DNA of 64,000 bases from Pueribacillus theae (lineage in GTDB: Bacteria > Bacillota > Bacilli > Bacillales > UBA6769), in contig NZ_QCZG01000004.1 in NCBI RefSeq assembly GCF_003097615.1, forward strand, positions 62,001-126,000. The letters run 5' to 3'. Made by a program: the position numbers and the translations under genes. Of this stretch, positions 16,698 through 29,189 are shown piece after piece (position 1 is the stretch's first letter; each line of letters opens with the position of its first letter). Under the pieces are notes generated by a model. It made no database searches, was not told the origin of the DNA, and was given only the letters and a program-made list of their open reading frames with translations.

Positions 16698-17010
16698 CGA
16701 TTTGCTCTCCCTTCTTCAGATCAAGGACTTGGTCATTTAGAAATTTAGAAAGTGCGAAGCGCAGCTTCCCATTTGTAACGCGACCCGTTGTTTCAATGCT
16801 TTCTCTGACTTCCGGAGATACGTAATCAACGAGCTCGAGATGGTTAATGTTTTTCTTTTTGGCTCGATCGTACTTTCGTTTTTCTCCGTCCGCAATTCGA
16901 ACATAGCGTTCATTCAATTGTTCGATAACAACACAGTAACTATCGGCTTCTCTCCCACGCAACACCCGGACAACTTGCCCTATCTGGGGAATCGATTCCG
17001 ATTCGCTCAC
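16690..17010 (-). CDS. KOW-domain RNA-binding protein of the spc operon
   Basis: The product has about 106 residues and a KOW/SH3-like N-terminal half ([20 protein letters not shown]), as in L14e-type RNA-binding proteins, followed by a charged region. A gene of this type lies between map and infA in many Bacillaceae and is annotated as a KOW-domain RNA-binding protein. The GTG at 17010 is chosen because AAGGTGATG lies 6 nt upstream; a longer frame to 17025 exists. Its stop is inside infA. Its precise role is not established to my knowledge; RNA or ribosome binding is inferred from fold and context. Confidence 0.8.
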   Translation of the reverse strand: MSESESIPQIGQVVRVLRGREADSYCVVIEQLNERYVRIADGEKRKYDRAKKKNINHLELVDYVSPEVRESIETTGRVTNGKLRFALSKFLNDQVLDLKKGEQIDG

Positions 17011-17025
17011 AAACATCACCTTCAC

Positions 17026-18449
<1,424 letters not shown>

Positions 18450-19736
18450 TTATTTTATGAATCCTTTATAATGGCGTTTAATGAGTTGGCTTTCTATTTG
18501 CTTCATTGTATCGAGAGCAACACCAACGACGATAAGTATGCTCGTTCCTCCAATTTGTACGCTCGGAGGAAGATTTGCCAACGTCGTAAAAAATACGGGG
18601 ATGATCGCGACAATCGCAAGAAAAAGAGATCCAACAAACGTAAGACGGTACAAAATACGCGTAATGTATGTTTGTGTGTTTTTTCCGGGGCGTATCCCTG
18701 GAATATAGCCGCCTTGCTTTTTAAGATTATCCGCCATTTGCTCCGGATTCACTTGAACAAACGTATAGAAATAAGTAAAACCAATGATCAACAGTGCATA
18801 AATCGTCCCGCCAATTGGGTGTGTATAATCAACTGTCTGCACAAGCCAATTCGCAATCTTGCTGTCGCCGAAAAACCCGGCAACCGTACGCGGTGTATAG
18901 AATATGGCAACTGCAAAAATAACAGGGATAACACCCGCTGCGTTCACTTTGATTGGCAGATGTGTCGATTGCCCGCCAACAGTTTGGCGTCCTACTGCCC
19001 GTTTTGCATATTGGATTGGGATTTTGCGCAATCCTTGTTGAACAAAAATAATCGCAACAACGATAAGCAAAATAGCGATGATCAAGCCAATGGCCTTCAC
19101 GATGCTTAAAAATAATTGATCTGGGTTTTGAAATTGCTGCAAATAAATTTGTTGGATGCTTGTCGGTATTGCAGCAACAATCCCAGCAAAGATAATGATC
19201 GAAATTCCGTTCCCAATTCCCTTTGCCGTAATTTGTTCACCCAGCCACATTAAAAATGCTGTTCCAGCGGTAAGAACTAGTGCGATTAACAAGTAAGTGG
19301 ACACGCTTGGGTTTGGCACTAACCCGGGGAACAAGTTGTTAAACCCGAACGACAATGCCAACGCCTGAATGAATCCTAGAACAATCGTTCCGTACCGGGT
19401 AAATTGAGCAAGCTTACGCCTGCCAACTTCACCTTGTTTCGCCCATTCTGCAAATTTCGGAACAACATCCATTTGTAACAACTGAACAATAATAGAGGCA
19501 GTGATATAGGGCATAACTCCCATTGCAAAGATAGAAAACCTCTGTAATGCGCCTCCGCCAAATGTGTTGAGAACACCGAACAAGCCGGCATCTCCGCCAA
19601 ATTGGAGCACATCTTTATTCACTCCTGGGACAGGAATGAAGGCTCCAATTCGAAATACAATAAGCATAAGGAGCGTAAATAGGATTTTATTCCTTAAATC
19701 ACTGACCCGGAACATGTTGGAAATTGTCCCGAACAT
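18450..19736 (-). CDS. secY: Preprotein translocase channel subunit SecY
   Basis: SecY forms the protein-conducting channel of the Sec translocon. The 428 residues carry about ten membrane segments, plus conserved stretches RIGAFIPVPG near the N-terminus and PGIRPGKNTQTYI in the cytosolic loop before segment nine. The ATG shares one nucleotide with the rplO stop (TAATG). Its partner SecE is at 46479 in this window; SecG is not here. Confidence 0.98.
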   Translation of the reverse strand: MFGTISNMFRVSDLRNKILFTLLMLIVFRIGAFIPVPGVNKDVLQFGGDAGLFGVLNTFGGGALQRFSIFAMGVMPYITASIIVQLLQMDVVPKFAEWAKQGEVGRRKLAQFTRYGTIVLGFIQALALSFGFNNLFPGLVPNPSVSTYLLIALVLTAGTAFLMWLGEQITAKGIGNGISIIIFAGIVAAIPTSIQQIYLQQFQNPDQLFLSIVKAIGLIIAILLIVVAIIFVQQGLRKIPIQYAKRAVGRQTVGGQSTHLPIKVNAAGVIPVIFAVAIFYTPRTVAGFFGDSKIANWLVQTVDYTHPIGGTIYALLIIGFTYFYTFVQVNPEQMADNLKKQGGYIPGIRPGKNTQTYITRILYRLTFVGSLFLAIVAIIPVFFTTLANLPPSVQIGGTSILIVVGVALDTMKQIESQLIKRHYKGFIK

Positions 19737-20176
19737 TAAATCACCTCGACGTTTCCGCCTGCTGTTTCGATTGCTTCTTTAGCAGATGAAGAAAACTTAT
19801 GGGCTTTTACCGTAAGCTTTTTCTCGAGAGCTCCATTACCTAAAATTTTGACACCGTCTTTCAGCTTGCTGATGACGCGAGTTTCAAGCAGCAATTCTGG
19901 CGTAACTTCCGTTCCCTCATCAAAACGGTTTAGTTTCTCGAGATTAACGACTGCATATTCTTTACGGTTAATGTTTGTAAAACCACGCTTAGGCAGACGC
20001 TGGAATAGCGGCATTTGCCCACCTTCAAAACCAGGGCGCACACCTCCGCCAGAACGGGCATTTTGTCCTTTATGGCCTTTGCCGGCTGTTTTTCCGTTTC
20101 CTGATCCGATTCCGCGTCCAACACGCTTTCTTGAGTGACGTGAACCTTCTGATGGCTTTAATTCATGAAGTTTCAT
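19736..20176 (-). CDS. rplO: Ribosomal protein L15
   Basis: L15 is a late-assembly 50S protein. The 146 residues start [20 protein letters not shown] with the glycine/arginine-rich extension ([18 protein letters not shown]) that threads into 23S rRNA. The stop overlaps the secY start. AAGGAGGTG precedes the ATG. Confidence 0.98.
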   Translation of the reverse strand: MKLHELKPSEGSRHSRKRVGRGIGSGNGKTAGKGHKGQNARSGGGVRPGFEGGQMPLFQRLPKRGFTNINRKEYAVVNLEKLNRFDEGTEVTPELLLETRVISKLKDGVKILGNGALEKKLTVKAHKFSSSAKEAIETAGGNVEVI

Positions 20177-20215
20177 CTTGGCACCTCCTTATTCCTATCT
20201 GCTGAATCTGTCAAT

Positions 20216-20404
20216 TTACGCTTCGATTTCTTTTACTGTCACAAGATGAGAGACTTTTGCAACCATGCCGCGAATCGCTGGGTTGTCATTGTGAACGACG
20301 GTATGATTGAGTTTCTTAAGCCCAAGAGTTGTAACCGTCACGCGTTGATCCTTAGGGCGTCCAATCGGACTACGAGTGAGGGTGATTTCTAATTGCTTAG
20401 CCAT
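20216..20404 (-). CDS. rpmD: Ribosomal protein L30
   Basis: L30 is a small 50S protein. The 62 residues read [20 protein letters not shown] at the start and include the conserved [20 protein letters not shown]. The product is slightly longer at the C-terminus than the usual 59-60 residues. It lies 13 nt after rpsE with a strong GGAGGG site. Confidence 0.97.
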   Translation of the reverse strand: MAKQLEITLTRSPIGRPKDQRVTVTTLGLKKLNHTVVHNDNPAIRGMVAKVSHLVTVKEIEA

Positions 20405-20417
20405 CGGATTTCCCTCC

Positions 20418-20918
20418 TTATCCTAACAATTCTTCTACAGACTTGCCGCGCAATTTAGCAACATCTTCTGCGCGCTTTAAGTTTTTGATTCCTTCAATCG
20501 TTGCACGCACCATGTTGATCGGGTTGCTTGAGCCGTGTGATTTTGAAAGAATGTCTCCGATCCCGCCAAGTTCAAGCACGGCACGAACAGGGCCTCCAGC
20601 GATAACTCCAGTACCTTCTGAAGCTGGCTTTAAGAGAACTTTGCCTGCGCCGAAACGGCCGATCACTTCATGAGGAATCGTTGTGTTTACACGTGGCACG
20701 GAAATTAAGTTTTTCTTCGCATCCTCGACCGCTTTACGGATCGCTTCTGGAACTTCTTGTGCTTTTCCAGTTCCAAAACCGACATGGCCATTTTTATCTC
20801 CCACGACAACAATCGCAGCAAAACGAAAACGGCGTCCACCTTTCACTACTTTTGCTACACGGTTTACCGTTACTACACGTTCTTCGAGTTCGAGTTTGCT
20901 AGCATCAATAGCAGCCAT
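20418..20918 (-). CDS. rpsE: Ribosomal protein S5
   Basis: S5 acts at the 30S mRNA entry and in decoding fidelity. Its double-stranded-RNA-binding N-domain ([19 protein letters not shown]) and C-domain are both present over 166 residues. The loop around VKGGRRF, where spectinomycin-resistance changes occur in other bacteria, has the normal sequence. It sits in the standard spc-operon order between rplR and rpmD. Confidence 0.98.
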   Translation of the reverse strand: MAAIDASKLELEERVVTVNRVAKVVKGGRRFRFAAIVVVGDKNGHVGFGTGKAQEVPEAIRKAVEDAKKNLISVPRVNTTIPHEVIGRFGAGKVLLKPASEGTGVIAGGPVRAVLELGGIGDILSKSHGSSNPINMVRATIEGIKNLKRAEDVAKLRGKSVEELLG

Positions 20919-20938
20919 TCTATTCCCTCCTTTTTCGA

Positions 20939-21301
20939 TTAAAATTGCAAGCCGGCTTCTCTAGCTGCATCTGCCAAAGCTTTTACACGTCCATGATAGA
21001 TGTTGCCGCCGCGATCAAATACGACGTTTGTGAAACCTTTTTCTGTTGCGCGCTTTGCGATGAGTTCGCCTACTTTTTGTGCCGCTTCAATATTTCCGCC
21101 ATTTTGGACGTCGATTTCTTTATCGAGCGTGGAAGCTGAAGCGAGTGTTACGCCTTTTTCGTCATCAATTAATTGAGCATACATATGTTTCGTTGAACGA
21201 AACACATTGAGGCGAGGGCATTCTGCAGTCCCTTTAAGATTCCGACGAACACGAAGATGGCGTTTTTTTCTGTTTTTATTTCGATCGATCTTTGTAATCA
21301 C
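20939..21301 (-). CDS. rplR: Ribosomal protein L18
   Basis: L18 binds 5S rRNA and brings it into the 50S central protuberance. The 120 residues show the basic N-terminus ([19 protein letters not shown]) and the typical end [18 protein letters not shown]. It lies 20 nt upstream of rpsE with a normal ribosome site. Confidence 0.98.
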   Translation of the reverse strand: MITKIDRNKNRKKRHLRVRRNLKGTAECPRLNVFRSTKHMYAQLIDDEKGVTLASASTLDKEIDVQNGGNIEAAQKVGELIAKRATEKGFTNVVFDRGGNIYHGRVKALADAAREAGLQF

Positions 21302-21329
21302 TGAGAGCCACTCCTTTCTGTTTCAAAGA

Positions 21330-21866
21330 TTACTTACCAGTTTTGCCTTCCTTACGGCGTACATACTCGCCTTCATAGCGAATGCCTTTGCCTTTGTATG
21401 GTTCAGGCGGCCTAACTGCGCGAATATTTGCTGCCAATTCACCGACACGCTCTTTGTCGATGCCTTTTACGATAACTTTTGTGTTCGAAGGCACATCGAT
21501 TTCGATGTCTTTTTCAGGAACAAATTCAACCGGGTGTGAATAACCAACGTTTAAAACAAGCTTCTGGCCCTGCTTGCTCGCTCTGTATCCGACACCGACT
21601 AATTCAAGGTTGCGTTCAAATCCGTTCGTTACACCTTGAACCATATTATTAATCAAGCTGCGCGTCGTACCATGCAGTGAACGGTGATCTTTTTGATCGC
21701 TTGGACGAGAGACAGTGATTTCTTTCTCTTGGATATCGATAATCATATCGGCATTGAATGTCCGTGTTAATTCCCCTTTCGGGCCTTTCACTGTGACGGT
21801 GCTGCCGTTTTTTGTAACTGTTACTCCGTTTGGGATTTCAATCGGCTTTAATCCTATACGAGACAT
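21330..21866 (-). CDS. rplF: Ribosomal protein L6
   Basis: L6 binds near the sarcin-ricin loop at the factor-binding site. Two homologous L6 domains fill the 178 residues, and the signature [20 protein letters not shown] is near the C-terminus. It lies 28 nt upstream of rplR and is preceded by rpsH. Confidence 0.98.
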   Translation of the reverse strand: MSRIGLKPIEIPNGVTVTKNGSTVTVKGPKGELTRTFNADMIIDIQEKEITVSRPSDQKDHRSLHGTTRSLINNMVQGVTNGFERNLELVGVGYRASKQGQKLVLNVGYSHPVEFVPEKDIEIDVPSNTKVIVKGIDKERVGELAANIRAVRPPEPYKGKGIRYEGEYVRRKEGKTGK

Positions 21867-21894
21867 ACGTACACCTCCATTCGTTGACTCTTTT

Positions 21895-22293
21895 TTACCA
21901 AACGTATGCTAATACTTCGCCGCCGATTTGCTGGCCGCGTGCTTCTCTATCTGTTAAAACGCCTTTTGAAGTTGAAACAATTGCAATTCCTAATCCGCCA
22001 AGTACACGAGGCACTTCGTTCGCTTTTGCATAAACACGCAAACCTGGCTTGCTGATGCGTTTTAGCCCAGTGATGACGCGTTCGTTATCTTTTCCGTATT
22101 TCAAAAAGATCCGAATGATACCTTGCTTATTATCTTCGATATATTCAACGTCACGAATAAACCCTTCTCGCTTCAAAATTTCAGCAATTTCTTTTTTCAT
22201 TTTTGAAGCTGGAACTTCTAATTTATCAAGACGTACAGTATTCGCGTTGCGAATTCTGGTAAGCATATCTGCAACTGGATCTGTCATGACCAT
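21895..22293 (-). CDS. rpsH: Ribosomal protein S8
   Basis: S8 is a primary 16S rRNA binder; in Escherichia coli it also represses the spc operon. The 132 residues begin [20 protein letters not shown] and end [19 protein letters not shown] with the expected motif. In Bacillus a matching spc translational operator is not established, and I do not see one here. Confidence 0.98.
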   Translation of the reverse strand: MVMTDPVADMLTRIRNANTVRLDKLEVPASKMKKEIAEILKREGFIRDVEYIEDNKQGIIRIFLKYGKDNERVITGLKRISKPGLRVYAKANEVPRVLGGLGIAIVSTSKGVLTDREARGQQIGGEVLAYVW

Positions 22294-22323
22294 TTCCTAT
22301 TTACCTCCTTCCCCGAAACGGGA

Positions 22324-22509
22324 TTACCAACTGGCTTTTTTTACGCCAGGAATTTGACCTTTATATGCGAGTTCACGGAAACAAATACGGCACAGTTTGA
22401 ACTTGCGAATGACTGAATGAGGACGTCCGCAGCGTTCACAGCGGGTGTATTCGCGCACTTGATATTTTTGTGGGCGCCTTTGTTTAGCGATCATTGATTT
22501 TTTTGCCAC
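22324..22509 (-). CDS. rpsN: Ribosomal protein S14, zinc-binding type Z
   Basis: This is the 61-residue short form of S14. Two Cys pairs ([12 protein letters not shown] and [12 protein letters not shown]) bind zinc, and the end is the conserved [11 protein letters not shown]. Bacillus often has a second, zinc-independent S14 elsewhere, regulated by Zur; it is not in this window. It lies between rplE and rpsH. Confidence 0.98.
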   Translation of the reverse strand: MAKKSMIAKQRRPQKYQVREYTRCERCGRPHSVIRKFKLCRICFRELAYKGQIPGVKKASW

Positions 22510-22532
22510 GCTGTAACCTCCTTAACTATTCG

Positions 22533-23072
22533 TTATTTTTGAAACGGCATACCAAATTGTAAAAGTAATTCCCGAGCTTCTTCGTCCGTTTTTGCAGTTG
22601 TTACAATCACAATGTCCATGCCACGAACTTTGTTCACTTTATCATAATCAATTTCCGGAAAAATCAATTGTTCTTTAATGCCAAGTGTATAGTTGCCTCT
22701 TCCGTCGAATGCTTTTTTGGAAACGCCGCGGAAATCGCGCACACGTGGAAGTGATACCGTAATTAATTTGTCTAAAAAGTCATACATGCGTTCTCCGCGC
22801 AGTGTTACTTTCACTCCGATTGGCATTCCTTCACGTAGCTTGAAGCCGGCAATTGATTTTTTAGCTTTCGTAATTAACGGTTTTTGTCCTGCAATTGCTG
22901 CTAATTCTTCAACTGCGCTGTCTAGAACTTTCGGGTTTTGGACCGCATCTCCTACGCCCATGTTAATGACGATTTTTTCAATTTTAGGCACTTCCATGAT
23001 GGAAGAATAATTGAACTTGCTCATTAAAGATGGTGTGATTTCTTCTTTGTATTTTTCTTTAAAGCGATTCAT
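22533..23072 (-). CDS. rplE: Ribosomal protein L5
   Basis: L5 binds 5S rRNA and contacts the P-site tRNA. The 179-residue protein has the conserved [20 protein letters not shown] and ends [11 protein letters not shown]. It lies between rplX (27 nt upstream) and rpsN (23 nt downstream). Confidence 0.98.
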   Translation of the reverse strand: MNRFKEKYKEEITPSLMSKFNYSSIMEVPKIEKIVINMGVGDAVQNPKVLDSAVEELAAIAGQKPLITKAKKSIAGFKLREGMPIGVKVTLRGERMYDFLDKLITVSLPRVRDFRGVSKKAFDGRGNYTLGIKEQLIFPEIDYDKVNKVRGMDIVIVTTAKTDEEARELLLQFGMPFQK

Positions 23073-23099
23073 GCCGTGTAACCTCCCTCCGGCTGTAAG

Positions 23100-23474
23100 T
23101 TATTTATCTTCAATAGTGAAATTCTCAAACGTATCAAGAAATTCGCCAGATTTTTTTGCGATGCGTACATTTTTTACAACCTGTACTTTCTCACCGTTGA
23201 CTTTTTTGTAGCCTGCTACTTTTTTGTATCCTACGCGTGTCGGTTCATTTGATTTCGGATCGAGCGGCATGACGTTTGAAACGTGAATCGGCGCTTCCAT
23301 TTCAACAATGCCGCCTTGCGGGTTCATTTGTGAAGGTTTGGAATGTTTTTTCACAACATTAACGCCTTCTACGATGACACGTTCCTTTTTAGGATAAGCC
23401 GCAAGGATAACCCCTTGCTTTCCTTTATCTTTGCCTGAGATGACTTGAACTTTATCTCCTTTTTTTACGTGCAT
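23100..23474 (-). CDS. rplX: Ribosomal protein L24, enlarged C-terminal half
   Basis: L24 initiates 50S assembly and lies near the exit tunnel. The KOW domain ([20 protein letters not shown]) is normal, but the product has 124 residues where Bacillus L24 usually has about 103. The extra length has two sources. One is a tandem 6-residue repeat (GYKKVA then GYKKVN, residues 82-93), encoded by two similar 18-nt units at 23196-23231. The other is a C-terminal extension ending FENFTIEDK after the usual AKKSGEFLD. The gene otherwise sits normally between rplN and rplE. Confidence 0.96.
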   Translation of the reverse strand: MHVKKGDKVQVISGKDKGKQGVILAAYPKKERVIVEGVNVVKKHSKPSQMNPQGGIVEMEAPIHVSNVMPLDPKSNEPTRVGYKKVAGYKKVNGEKVQVVKNVRIAKKSGEFLDTFENFTIEDK

Positions 23475-23524
23475 AGCGATCGTGCACCTCCTTAGATTGC
23501 AACATTACATCCTCGTTCGATTGA

Positions 23525-23893
23525 TTAAAGTACTTCTGGAGCCAATGAAATAATTTTCATATATTGATGGTCGCGAAGTTCACGGGCAACCGGACCAAAG
23601 ATACGCGTTCCGCGAGGGCTTTTGTCATCACGAATAATGACTGCAGCATTTTCATCAAAGCGGATGTATGAACCATCGTTTCTGCGCACACCGCTTTTTG
23701 AACGAACGACGACTGCCCGAACAACATCGCCTTTTTTGACAACGCCTCCGGGTGTTGCTTGTTTTACCGTACAGACAATAACATCTCCAATATTGGCAGT
23801 TTTACGCCCAGAACCGCCGAGCACTTTTATACATAACACTTCACGTGCACCGGAGTTATCTGCGACTTTTAGACGAGTTTCTTGTTGAATCAC
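23525..23893 (-). CDS. rplN: Ribosomal protein L14
   Basis: L14 forms an intersubunit bridge and binds silencing factor RsfS in other bacteria. The 122 residues start [20 protein letters not shown] and end [17 protein letters not shown], the family standard. It lies 32 nt after rpsQ and 50 nt before rplX. Confidence 0.98.
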   Translation of the reverse strand: MIQQETRLKVADNSGAREVLCIKVLGGSGRKTANIGDVIVCTVKQATPGGVVKKGDVVRAVVVRSKSGVRRNDGSYIRFDENAAVIIRDDKSPRGTRIFGPVARELRDHQYMKIISLAPEVL

Positions 23894-23925
23894 TTGATAA
23901 ACCTCCTTCCGGACTTTGCTTCTTG

Positions 23926-24189
23926 TTATACGATGATTGATTCTTCAACAATTTCTACGAGACGAAAACGTTTGTCTTTCGAAAGGGGACGAGTTTCTGC
24001 GATTCTTACTACGTCACCGATTTTTGCACTATTGTTTTCGTCATGGACTTTATATTTTTTTGAATACTTGACGCGTTTCCCGTAAAGCTTATCTTTCTTG
24101 TACGTTTCAACGATAACAGTGATCGTTTTATCCATTTTGTCAGATGTTACGCGCCCAGTGTAGGTTTTTCGGTTATTGCGTTCACTCAT
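23926..24189 (-). CDS. rpsQ: Ribosomal protein S17
   Basis: S17 is a primary 16S rRNA binder with an OB fold. The 87-residue protein begins [20 protein letters not shown] and carries the conserved [20 protein letters not shown]. It lies in the conserved order rpmC-rpsQ-rplN. Confidence 0.98.
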   Translation of the reverse strand: MSERNNRKTYTGRVTSDKMDKTITVIVETYKKDKLYGKRVKYSKKYKVHDENNSAKIGDVVRIAETRPLSKDKRFRLVEIVEESIIV

Positions 24190-24210
24190 TGTTTTGACCT
24201 CCTCTCACGA

Positions 24211-24414
24211 TTATCCGTTATTGATGCCAAGTTCTCTTTCACGTAAAACGGTTTTTGTCCGCGCAATGGATTTGCGAACGTCACGAATGCGGGCTGGATT
24301 CTCTAATTGACCAGTTGCTAGTTGAAAACGCAAGTTAAACAATTCTTCTTTCAACGTTTTAATTTGCTGTTCAATTTCAGCAGTCGTCAATTCACGAATT
24401 TCTTTAGTTTTCAT
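24211..24414 (-). CDS. rpmC: Ribosomal protein L29
   Basis: L29 is a two-helix protein at the tunnel exit that helps dock SRP and trigger factor. The 67 residues begin [20 protein letters not shown] and include [20 protein letters not shown]. The ATG at 24414 is preferred; an in-frame GTG four codons upstream also exists. The start lies within the end of rplP (11-nt overlap), suggesting coupling. Confidence 0.96.
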   Translation of the reverse strand: MKTKEIRELTTAEIEQQIKTLKEELFNLRFQLATGQLENPARIRDVRKSIARTKTVLRERELGINNG

Positions 24415-24838
24415 TTGAGTCACCACCCATTTCTTCTCGTTTTACAAATTTCGTTTTGATCGGAAGTTTATGAGAGGCTAGACGCAATGCTTCACGAGCG
24501 ACTTCTTCGGAAACACCTGCAATTTCAAACATGATTTTCCCTGGCTTTACAACCGCTACCCAGCCTTCCGGCGCACCTTTACCTGAACCCATCCGAACTT
24601 CTAAAGGCTTCGCTGTGTATGGTTTTGATGGGAAAATTTTGATCCATACTTTACCGCCACGTTTCATGTAACGTGTCATGGCAATCCTTGCTGCTTCAAT
24701 TTGGCGGTTTGTAATCCAGGCTGATTCTGTTGCCTGCAATCCGTATTCTCCAAAACTTATTTCTGTCCCACCTTTTGCATTGCCTTTCATTTTTCCGCGA
24801 TGCTCTTTACGGTGTTTTACACGTTTTGGCATTAACAT
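24404..24838 (-). CDS. rplP: Ribosomal protein L16
   Basis: L16 organises the A-site region of 23S rRNA. The 144 residues start [19 protein letters not shown] and contain the conserved [20 protein letters not shown] with KLPIKTKFV near the end. It overlaps rpmC by 11 nt and follows rpsC after 2 nt. Confidence 0.98.
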   Translation of the reverse strand: MLMPKRVKHRKEHRGKMKGNAKGGTEISFGEYGLQATESAWITNRQIEAARIAMTRYMKRGGKVWIKIFPSKPYTAKPLEVRMGSGKGAPEGWVAVVKPGKIMFEIAGVSEEVAREALRLASHKLPIKTKFVKREEMGGDSNEN

Positions 24839-24840
24839 AA

Positions 24841-25500
24841 TTATTTTCCTCCTTCCTCTTGTTTCGCATCCTTTGTCGGAAGGACTTCGCCACGATAAAT
24901 CCAGATTTTCACTCCTAGTTTACCGTAAGTCGTATCCGCTTCAGCCGTGCCATAGTCAATATCTGCACGCAATGTGTGAAGTGGCACTGTTCCTTCGCTA
25001 TACGATTCCGAGCGAGCGATATCTGCTCCGTTTAAACGGCCGGAAACTTCTGTTTTGATTCCTTTTGCTCCCGCACGTACTGCACGTTGGATTGCTTGTT
25101 TCATTGCACGGCGAAATGCAACACGGTTTTCCAATTGAGTCGCGATATTTTCAGCGACTAGTTTCGCATTGATATCAGGCGTTTTGACTTCAAAAATGTT
25201 CACGTGAACCTTTTTGCCTGTCAGTTCGTTTAAAGCTTTTCGAAGTGATTCGACTTCAGAACCACCTTTACCGATGACCATGCCAGGCTTTGCCGTTTTA
25301 ATCGTAATATTTACACGGTTTGCAGCCCGTTCAATTTCGATGCCCGCAACTGCTGCATCTTTTAAGCGCTTTTCAATGTATTCACGAATTTTGATGTCTT
25401 CATGAAGAAGCTTTGCATAATCTTTATCCGCATACCATTTTGAATCCCAGTCACGGATGACACCAATTCTGAGCCCTACTGGGTTAACTTTTTGACCCAC
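24841..25500 (-). CDS. rpsC: Ribosomal protein S3
   Basis: S3 lines the mRNA entry tunnel and has helicase activity with S4 and S5. The 219 residues include the KH domain ([20 protein letters not shown]) and the C-domain [16 protein letters not shown]. Translation starts at GTG, giving (M)[12 protein letters not shown], with AAGGAGGGA upstream. It lies 3 nt past rplV. Confidence 0.98.
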   Translation of the reverse strand: MGQKVNPVGLRIGVIRDWDSKWYADKDYAKLLHEDIKIREYIEKRLKDAAVAGIEIERAANRVNITIKTAKPGMVIGKGGSEVESLRKALNELTGKKVHVNIFEVKTPDINAKLVAENIATQLENRVAFRRAMKQAIQRAVRAGAKGIKTEVSGRLNGADIARSESYSEGTVPLHTLRADIDYGTAEADTTYGKLGVKIWIYRGEVLPTKDAKQEEGGK

Positions 25501-25503
25501 GCA

Positions 25504-25845
25504 TTATCCCTCCTTCTTTTCTGAAACTACGACCGTAATGTGGCTCGTTCTTTTATTGATACGGCTTGCGCGGCCTTGTGCCCTTGGACGGAAACGTTTT
25601 AGCGTAACGCCTTCGTCAACGTAAGCTTCGCTTATATAAAGGTTGTTTGCTTCCATTTCATAGTTATGCTCAGCATTTGCAATCGCTGAATTCAATAGTT
25701 TCTCTACGATTGGAGAAGCCGCTTTCGGTGTGTGTCGTAAAATCGCAATTGCTTCACCGACCTCTTTCCCGCGAATTAAATCGATTACGAGGCGGGCTTT
25801 GCGAGGAGCAATGCGTACTTGTTTTGCAGTCGCTTTCGCTTGCAT
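25504..25845 (-). CDS. rplV: Ribosomal protein L22
   Basis: L22 spans the exit tunnel. The 113 residues have the tunnel loop region near [19 protein letters not shown], where macrolide-resistance changes occur in other species; it looks unaltered. The protein starts [20 protein letters not shown]. It follows rpsS after 20 nt. Confidence 0.98.
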   Translation of the reverse strand: MQAKATAKQVRIAPRKARLVIDLIRGKEVGEAIAILRHTPKAASPIVEKLLNSAIANAEHNYEMEANNLYISEAYVDEGVTLKRFRPRAQGRASRINKRTSHITVVVSEKKEG

Positions 25846-25865
25846 TGATGAAACCTCCTCTCAAC

Positions 25866-26144
25866 TTAACGTCTTGTTTTTTTGTCATCGGCAGCATGGC
25901 CTCTGTACGTACGAGTTGGTGCAAATTCGCCTAATTTGTGGCCAACCATGTCCTCGGAAATGTAAATAGGTACATGTTTTCTCCCGTCATATACAGCGAG
26001 TGTATGTCCGATGAATTCAGGAAAAATCGTTGAACGGCGTGACCAAGTTTTGATCACTTTTTTCTCGTTCTTTTCATTAAGAGCTTCAACTTTTTTCATT
26101 AAATGATCGTCTACGAATGGTCCTTTTTTCAAACTGCGACCCAC
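25866..26144 (-). CDS. rpsS: Ribosomal protein S19
   Basis: S19 pairs with S13 in the 30S head. The 92-residue protein shows [20 protein letters not shown] and the typical [20 protein letters not shown]. It lies between rplB and rplV. The spacer after rplB (57 nt) contains an inverted repeat, GGTTCAAAGGGACC with GGTCCCTTTGAACC, in front of the gene; its role is unknown. Confidence 0.98.
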   Translation of the reverse strand: MGRSLKKGPFVDDHLMKKVEALNEKNEKKVIKTWSRRSTIFPEFIGHTLAVYDGRKHVPIYISEDMVGHKLGEFAPTRTYRGHAADDKKTRR

Positions 26145-26201
26145 ATTTGTTCCTCCCTTCGCGATTGCGCTACGGTCCCTTTGAACCGTAGGTCAACCCT
26201 T

Positions 26202-27032
26202 TTATTTTTTACGGCGGCGCACAATGTATTGATCAGATGGTTTGTTTTTCTTACGTGTTTTGTAGCCAAGTGTTGGTTTACCCCATGGGCTAACAGGAGA
26301 TTTGCGTCCGATTGGCGCTCTTCCTTCACCGCCACCATGCGGGTGATCAACAGGGTTCATAACAGAACCACGAACTGTCGGGCGTTTTCCAAGCCAGCGG
26401 GAACGTCCTGCTTTCCCGACATTAATAAGCTCATGTTCAACGTTGCCAACTTGGCCAATTGTTGCGCGGCAAGTGGCTAATACCATTCTCGTTTCACCGG
26501 AAGAAAGTCTTACAAGCACGTATTTTCCTTCTTTTCCGAGAAGCTGGGCCTCTGCACCTGCAGAACGGACTAATTGGCCGCCTCGGCCAGGTTTTAACTC
26601 AATGTTGTGGATGGTTTGGCCGACAGGAATATTTTGGAGTGGCAATGCGTTGCCAAGTTTGATGTCTGCTTCAGGGCCTGACATAATCTCCATTCCAACC
26701 TGCAATCCTTTTGGAGCAAGGATGTAACGTTTTTCTCCATCAGCATAATGAATAAGTGCGATGTTTGCAGTGCGGTTTGGATCATATTCGATCGTAGCAA
26801 CGCGCCCTGGTATTCCATCTTTGTTTCGTTTGAAATCGATAATGCGGTATTTCTTCTTATGGCCGCCACCTTGATGGCGCACTGTAATACGGCCTTGATT
26901 GTTTCGGCCAGATTTTCTATTTAATGGTGCTAGAAGTGACTTTTCAGGTTTGTCTGTTGTAATTTCACTGAAGTCTGAACCAGTCATTCCGCGGCGTGCA
27001 TTTGTTGTTGGTTTATATTTTTTGATCGCCAT
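26202..27032 (-). CDS. rplB: Ribosomal protein L2
   Basis: L2 is needed for subunit association and peptidyl transfer. The 276 residues have an OB fold and an SH3-like domain, and carry the conserved [20 protein letters not shown] with the functional His. The ATG has a GGAGGG site. It sits in S10-operon order between rplW and rpsS. Confidence 0.99.
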   Translation of the reverse strand: MAIKKYKPTTNARRGMTGSDFSEITTDKPEKSLLAPLNRKSGRNNQGRITVRHQGGGHKKKYRIIDFKRNKDGIPGRVATIEYDPNRTANIALIHYADGEKRYILAPKGLQVGMEIMSGPEADIKLGNALPLQNIPVGQTIHNIELKPGRGGQLVRSAGAEAQLLGKEGKYVLVRLSSGETRMVLATCRATIGQVGNVEHELINVGKAGRSRWLGKRPTVRGSVMNPVDHPHGGGEGRAPIGRKSPVSPWGKPTLGYKTRKKNKPSDQYIVRRRKK

Positions 27033-27058
27033 TTTTTTCCCTCCTTCACGTCGTTCTA

Positions 27059-27346
27059 TTAAACACCTTCAAAGAAGTCTAGCTCTTTGCTTTCAGGTGT
27101 CAATTGTACAATCGCTTTTTTGCGGTTTGGCTTATATCCCGAGTGGCGTCCAAAGCGTCTAAATTTCCCTTTGTAATTCATTGTGTTTACCTTTTGAACT
27201 TTCACACCAAAAATCGTTTCAATGGCGCTTTTGATTTCCGTTTTGTTTGCGCGCGGGTCAACTTCAAATGTATATTTTTTGTCGCCCAAGGTTTCAGTGG
27301 AACGTTCTGTAATAACGGGGCGCTTAATAACATCACGTGCGTCCAT
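27059..27346 (-). CDS. rplW: Ribosomal protein L23
   Basis: L23 is the docking site for trigger factor and SRP at the tunnel exit. The 95 residues begin [20 protein letters not shown] with the signature [20 protein letters not shown]. Its ATG overlaps the rplD stop by one base (TAATG), so the two are coupled. Confidence 0.98.
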   Translation of the reverse strand: MDARDVIKRPVITERSTETLGDKKYTFEVDPRANKTEIKSAIETIFGVKVQKVNTMNYKGKFRRFGRHSGYKPNRKKAIVQLTPESKELDFFEGV

Positions 27347-27969
27347 TACGCTAGCACCTCCTCTACCTTTTCAGCTGCGTCCTTCGTCATAATGAGTTTG
27401 TCATGGTTGACGATGTCAAGCACTCTTACATCCGCTGCTGTTGTTACACTCACTCCAGGAATATTGCGTGCAGATAATTCAACGGTTTCGTTGTGATCAT
27501 TTGTCACGATTAACGCCTTTTCGTTAGCTTTTAAGTTCGATAGAATCGCTGCCAAATCTTTTGTTTTTGGCGCTTCCATAGAAAGCTGATCAACAACGAT
27601 AAAGTTTTCTTCTTTCACTTTTGTTGAGAAAGCTGATTTCAACGCTAATCTACGAACCTTTTTAGGAATTTTGTAGCTGTAGCTTCTCGGTGTTGGACCA
27701 AATACAACGCCTCCACCTACCCATTGCGGCGAGCGAATGGAACCTTGGCGTGCACGGCCAGTTCCTTTTTGCCGCCAAGGCTTGCGGCCTCCTCCTCGAA
27801 CAGCAGAGCGGTTCTTCGTTGCATGCGTACCTTGTCGTTGTGCTGCCTGCTGCATAACGATGACATCAAAAAGAACATGATTGTTTGGCTCAATTCCAAA
27901 AATGTGATCAGAAAGCTCGAGATCACCTACTTTTGAGCCCTCTTGATTTAAAAGTTCTACTTTAGGCAT
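27346..27969 (-). CDS. rplD: Ribosomal protein L4
   Basis: L4 reaches into the exit tunnel; in E. coli it also represses the S10 operon. The 207 residues show the tunnel loop ([23 protein letters not shown]) and the globular C-domain with [20 protein letters not shown]. It follows rplC by 17 nt and is coupled to rplW. Confidence 0.98.
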   Translation of the reverse strand: MPKVELLNQEGSKVGDLELSDHIFGIEPNNHVLFDVIVMQQAAQRQGTHATKNRSAVRGGGRKPWRQKGTGRARQGSIRSPQWVGGGVVFGPTPRSYSYKIPKKVRRLALKSAFSTKVKEENFIVVDQLSMEAPKTKDLAAILSNLKANEKALIVTNDHNETVELSARNIPGVSVTTAADVRVLDIVNHDKLIMTKDAAEKVEEVLA

Positions 27970-27986
27970 CGGATAATCCTCCTTTC

Positions 27987-28625
27987 TTACTTGGCTTTTG
28001 CTGCTTTAAGTGCAGCTTGAATTGTCACATAGCTTTTTTTAGGGCCTGGCACGTTGCCTTTGATTAAAAGTAAGTTGCGTTCAGCATCCACTTTGACGAT
28101 TTCTAAGTTTTGCAACGTCGTCCTTTCACCGCCCATTCGTCCTGGCAGTGCTTTTCCTTTAAAAACACGGGCCGGATCAACTGCTCCCATTGAGCCCGGG
28201 CCTCTATGATAGCGTGAACCATGGCTCATTGGTCCGCGTGATTGGTTGTGCCGTTTAATCACACCTTGGAAACCTTTCCCTTTGGAAGTTCCAGTTACGT
28301 CTACTTGTTCACCTTCGCTAAAAATATCTACTTTCACTTCTTGGCCAACTTCATATTCGGAAGTGTCTACCCCACGAATTTCTTTTACGAAGCGCTTAGG
28401 TGCTGTATTTGCTTTAGCAGCATGGCCTTTTTCTGGTTTTGACGCACGTTGTTCTTTTTTGTCTTCGACACCGATTTGAATTGCTTCATAGCCGTCCGTT
28501 TCGGCTGTCTTCTTTTGAAGGACAACGTTTGGCAATGCTTCAATCACTGTTACAGGAACAACGTCGCCGTTTTCCTTAAAAACTTGCGTCATGCCAATTT
28601 TTCTTCCTAAGATTCCTTTACTCAT
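27987..28625 (-). CDS. rplC: Ribosomal protein L3
   Basis: L3 initiates 50S assembly and extends a loop to the peptidyl-transferase centre. The 212-residue protein starts [20 protein letters not shown] and contains [20 protein letters not shown] in the extension. The frame is open further upstream, but the ATG at 28625 is placed behind TTAGGAGGTG, and the N-terminus then matches relatives. Confidence 0.98.
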   Translation of the reverse strand: MSKGILGRKIGMTQVFKENGDVVPVTVIEALPNVVLQKKTAETDGYEAIQIGVEDKKEQRASKPEKGHAAKANTAPKRFVKEIRGVDTSEYEVGQEVKVDIFSEGEQVDVTGTSKGKGFQGVIKRHNQSRGPMSHGSRYHRGPGSMGAVDPARVFKGKALPGRMGGERTTLQNLEIVKVDAERNLLLIKGNVPGPKKSYVTIQAALKAAKAK

Positions 28626-28653
28626 TGTTTTTCCACCTCCTAATGTTCCGTCC

Positions 28654-29080
<427 letters not shown>

Positions 29081-29189
29081 ATAATAGACAGTTCTCCGCG
29101 AAAATTTCCTGCACACGGGCCATGGCAAAGGGGCCGGGTGTGTCAGCAACCTTTCACTTCATCGCTGCAATCAATGACTAACATTCAAC

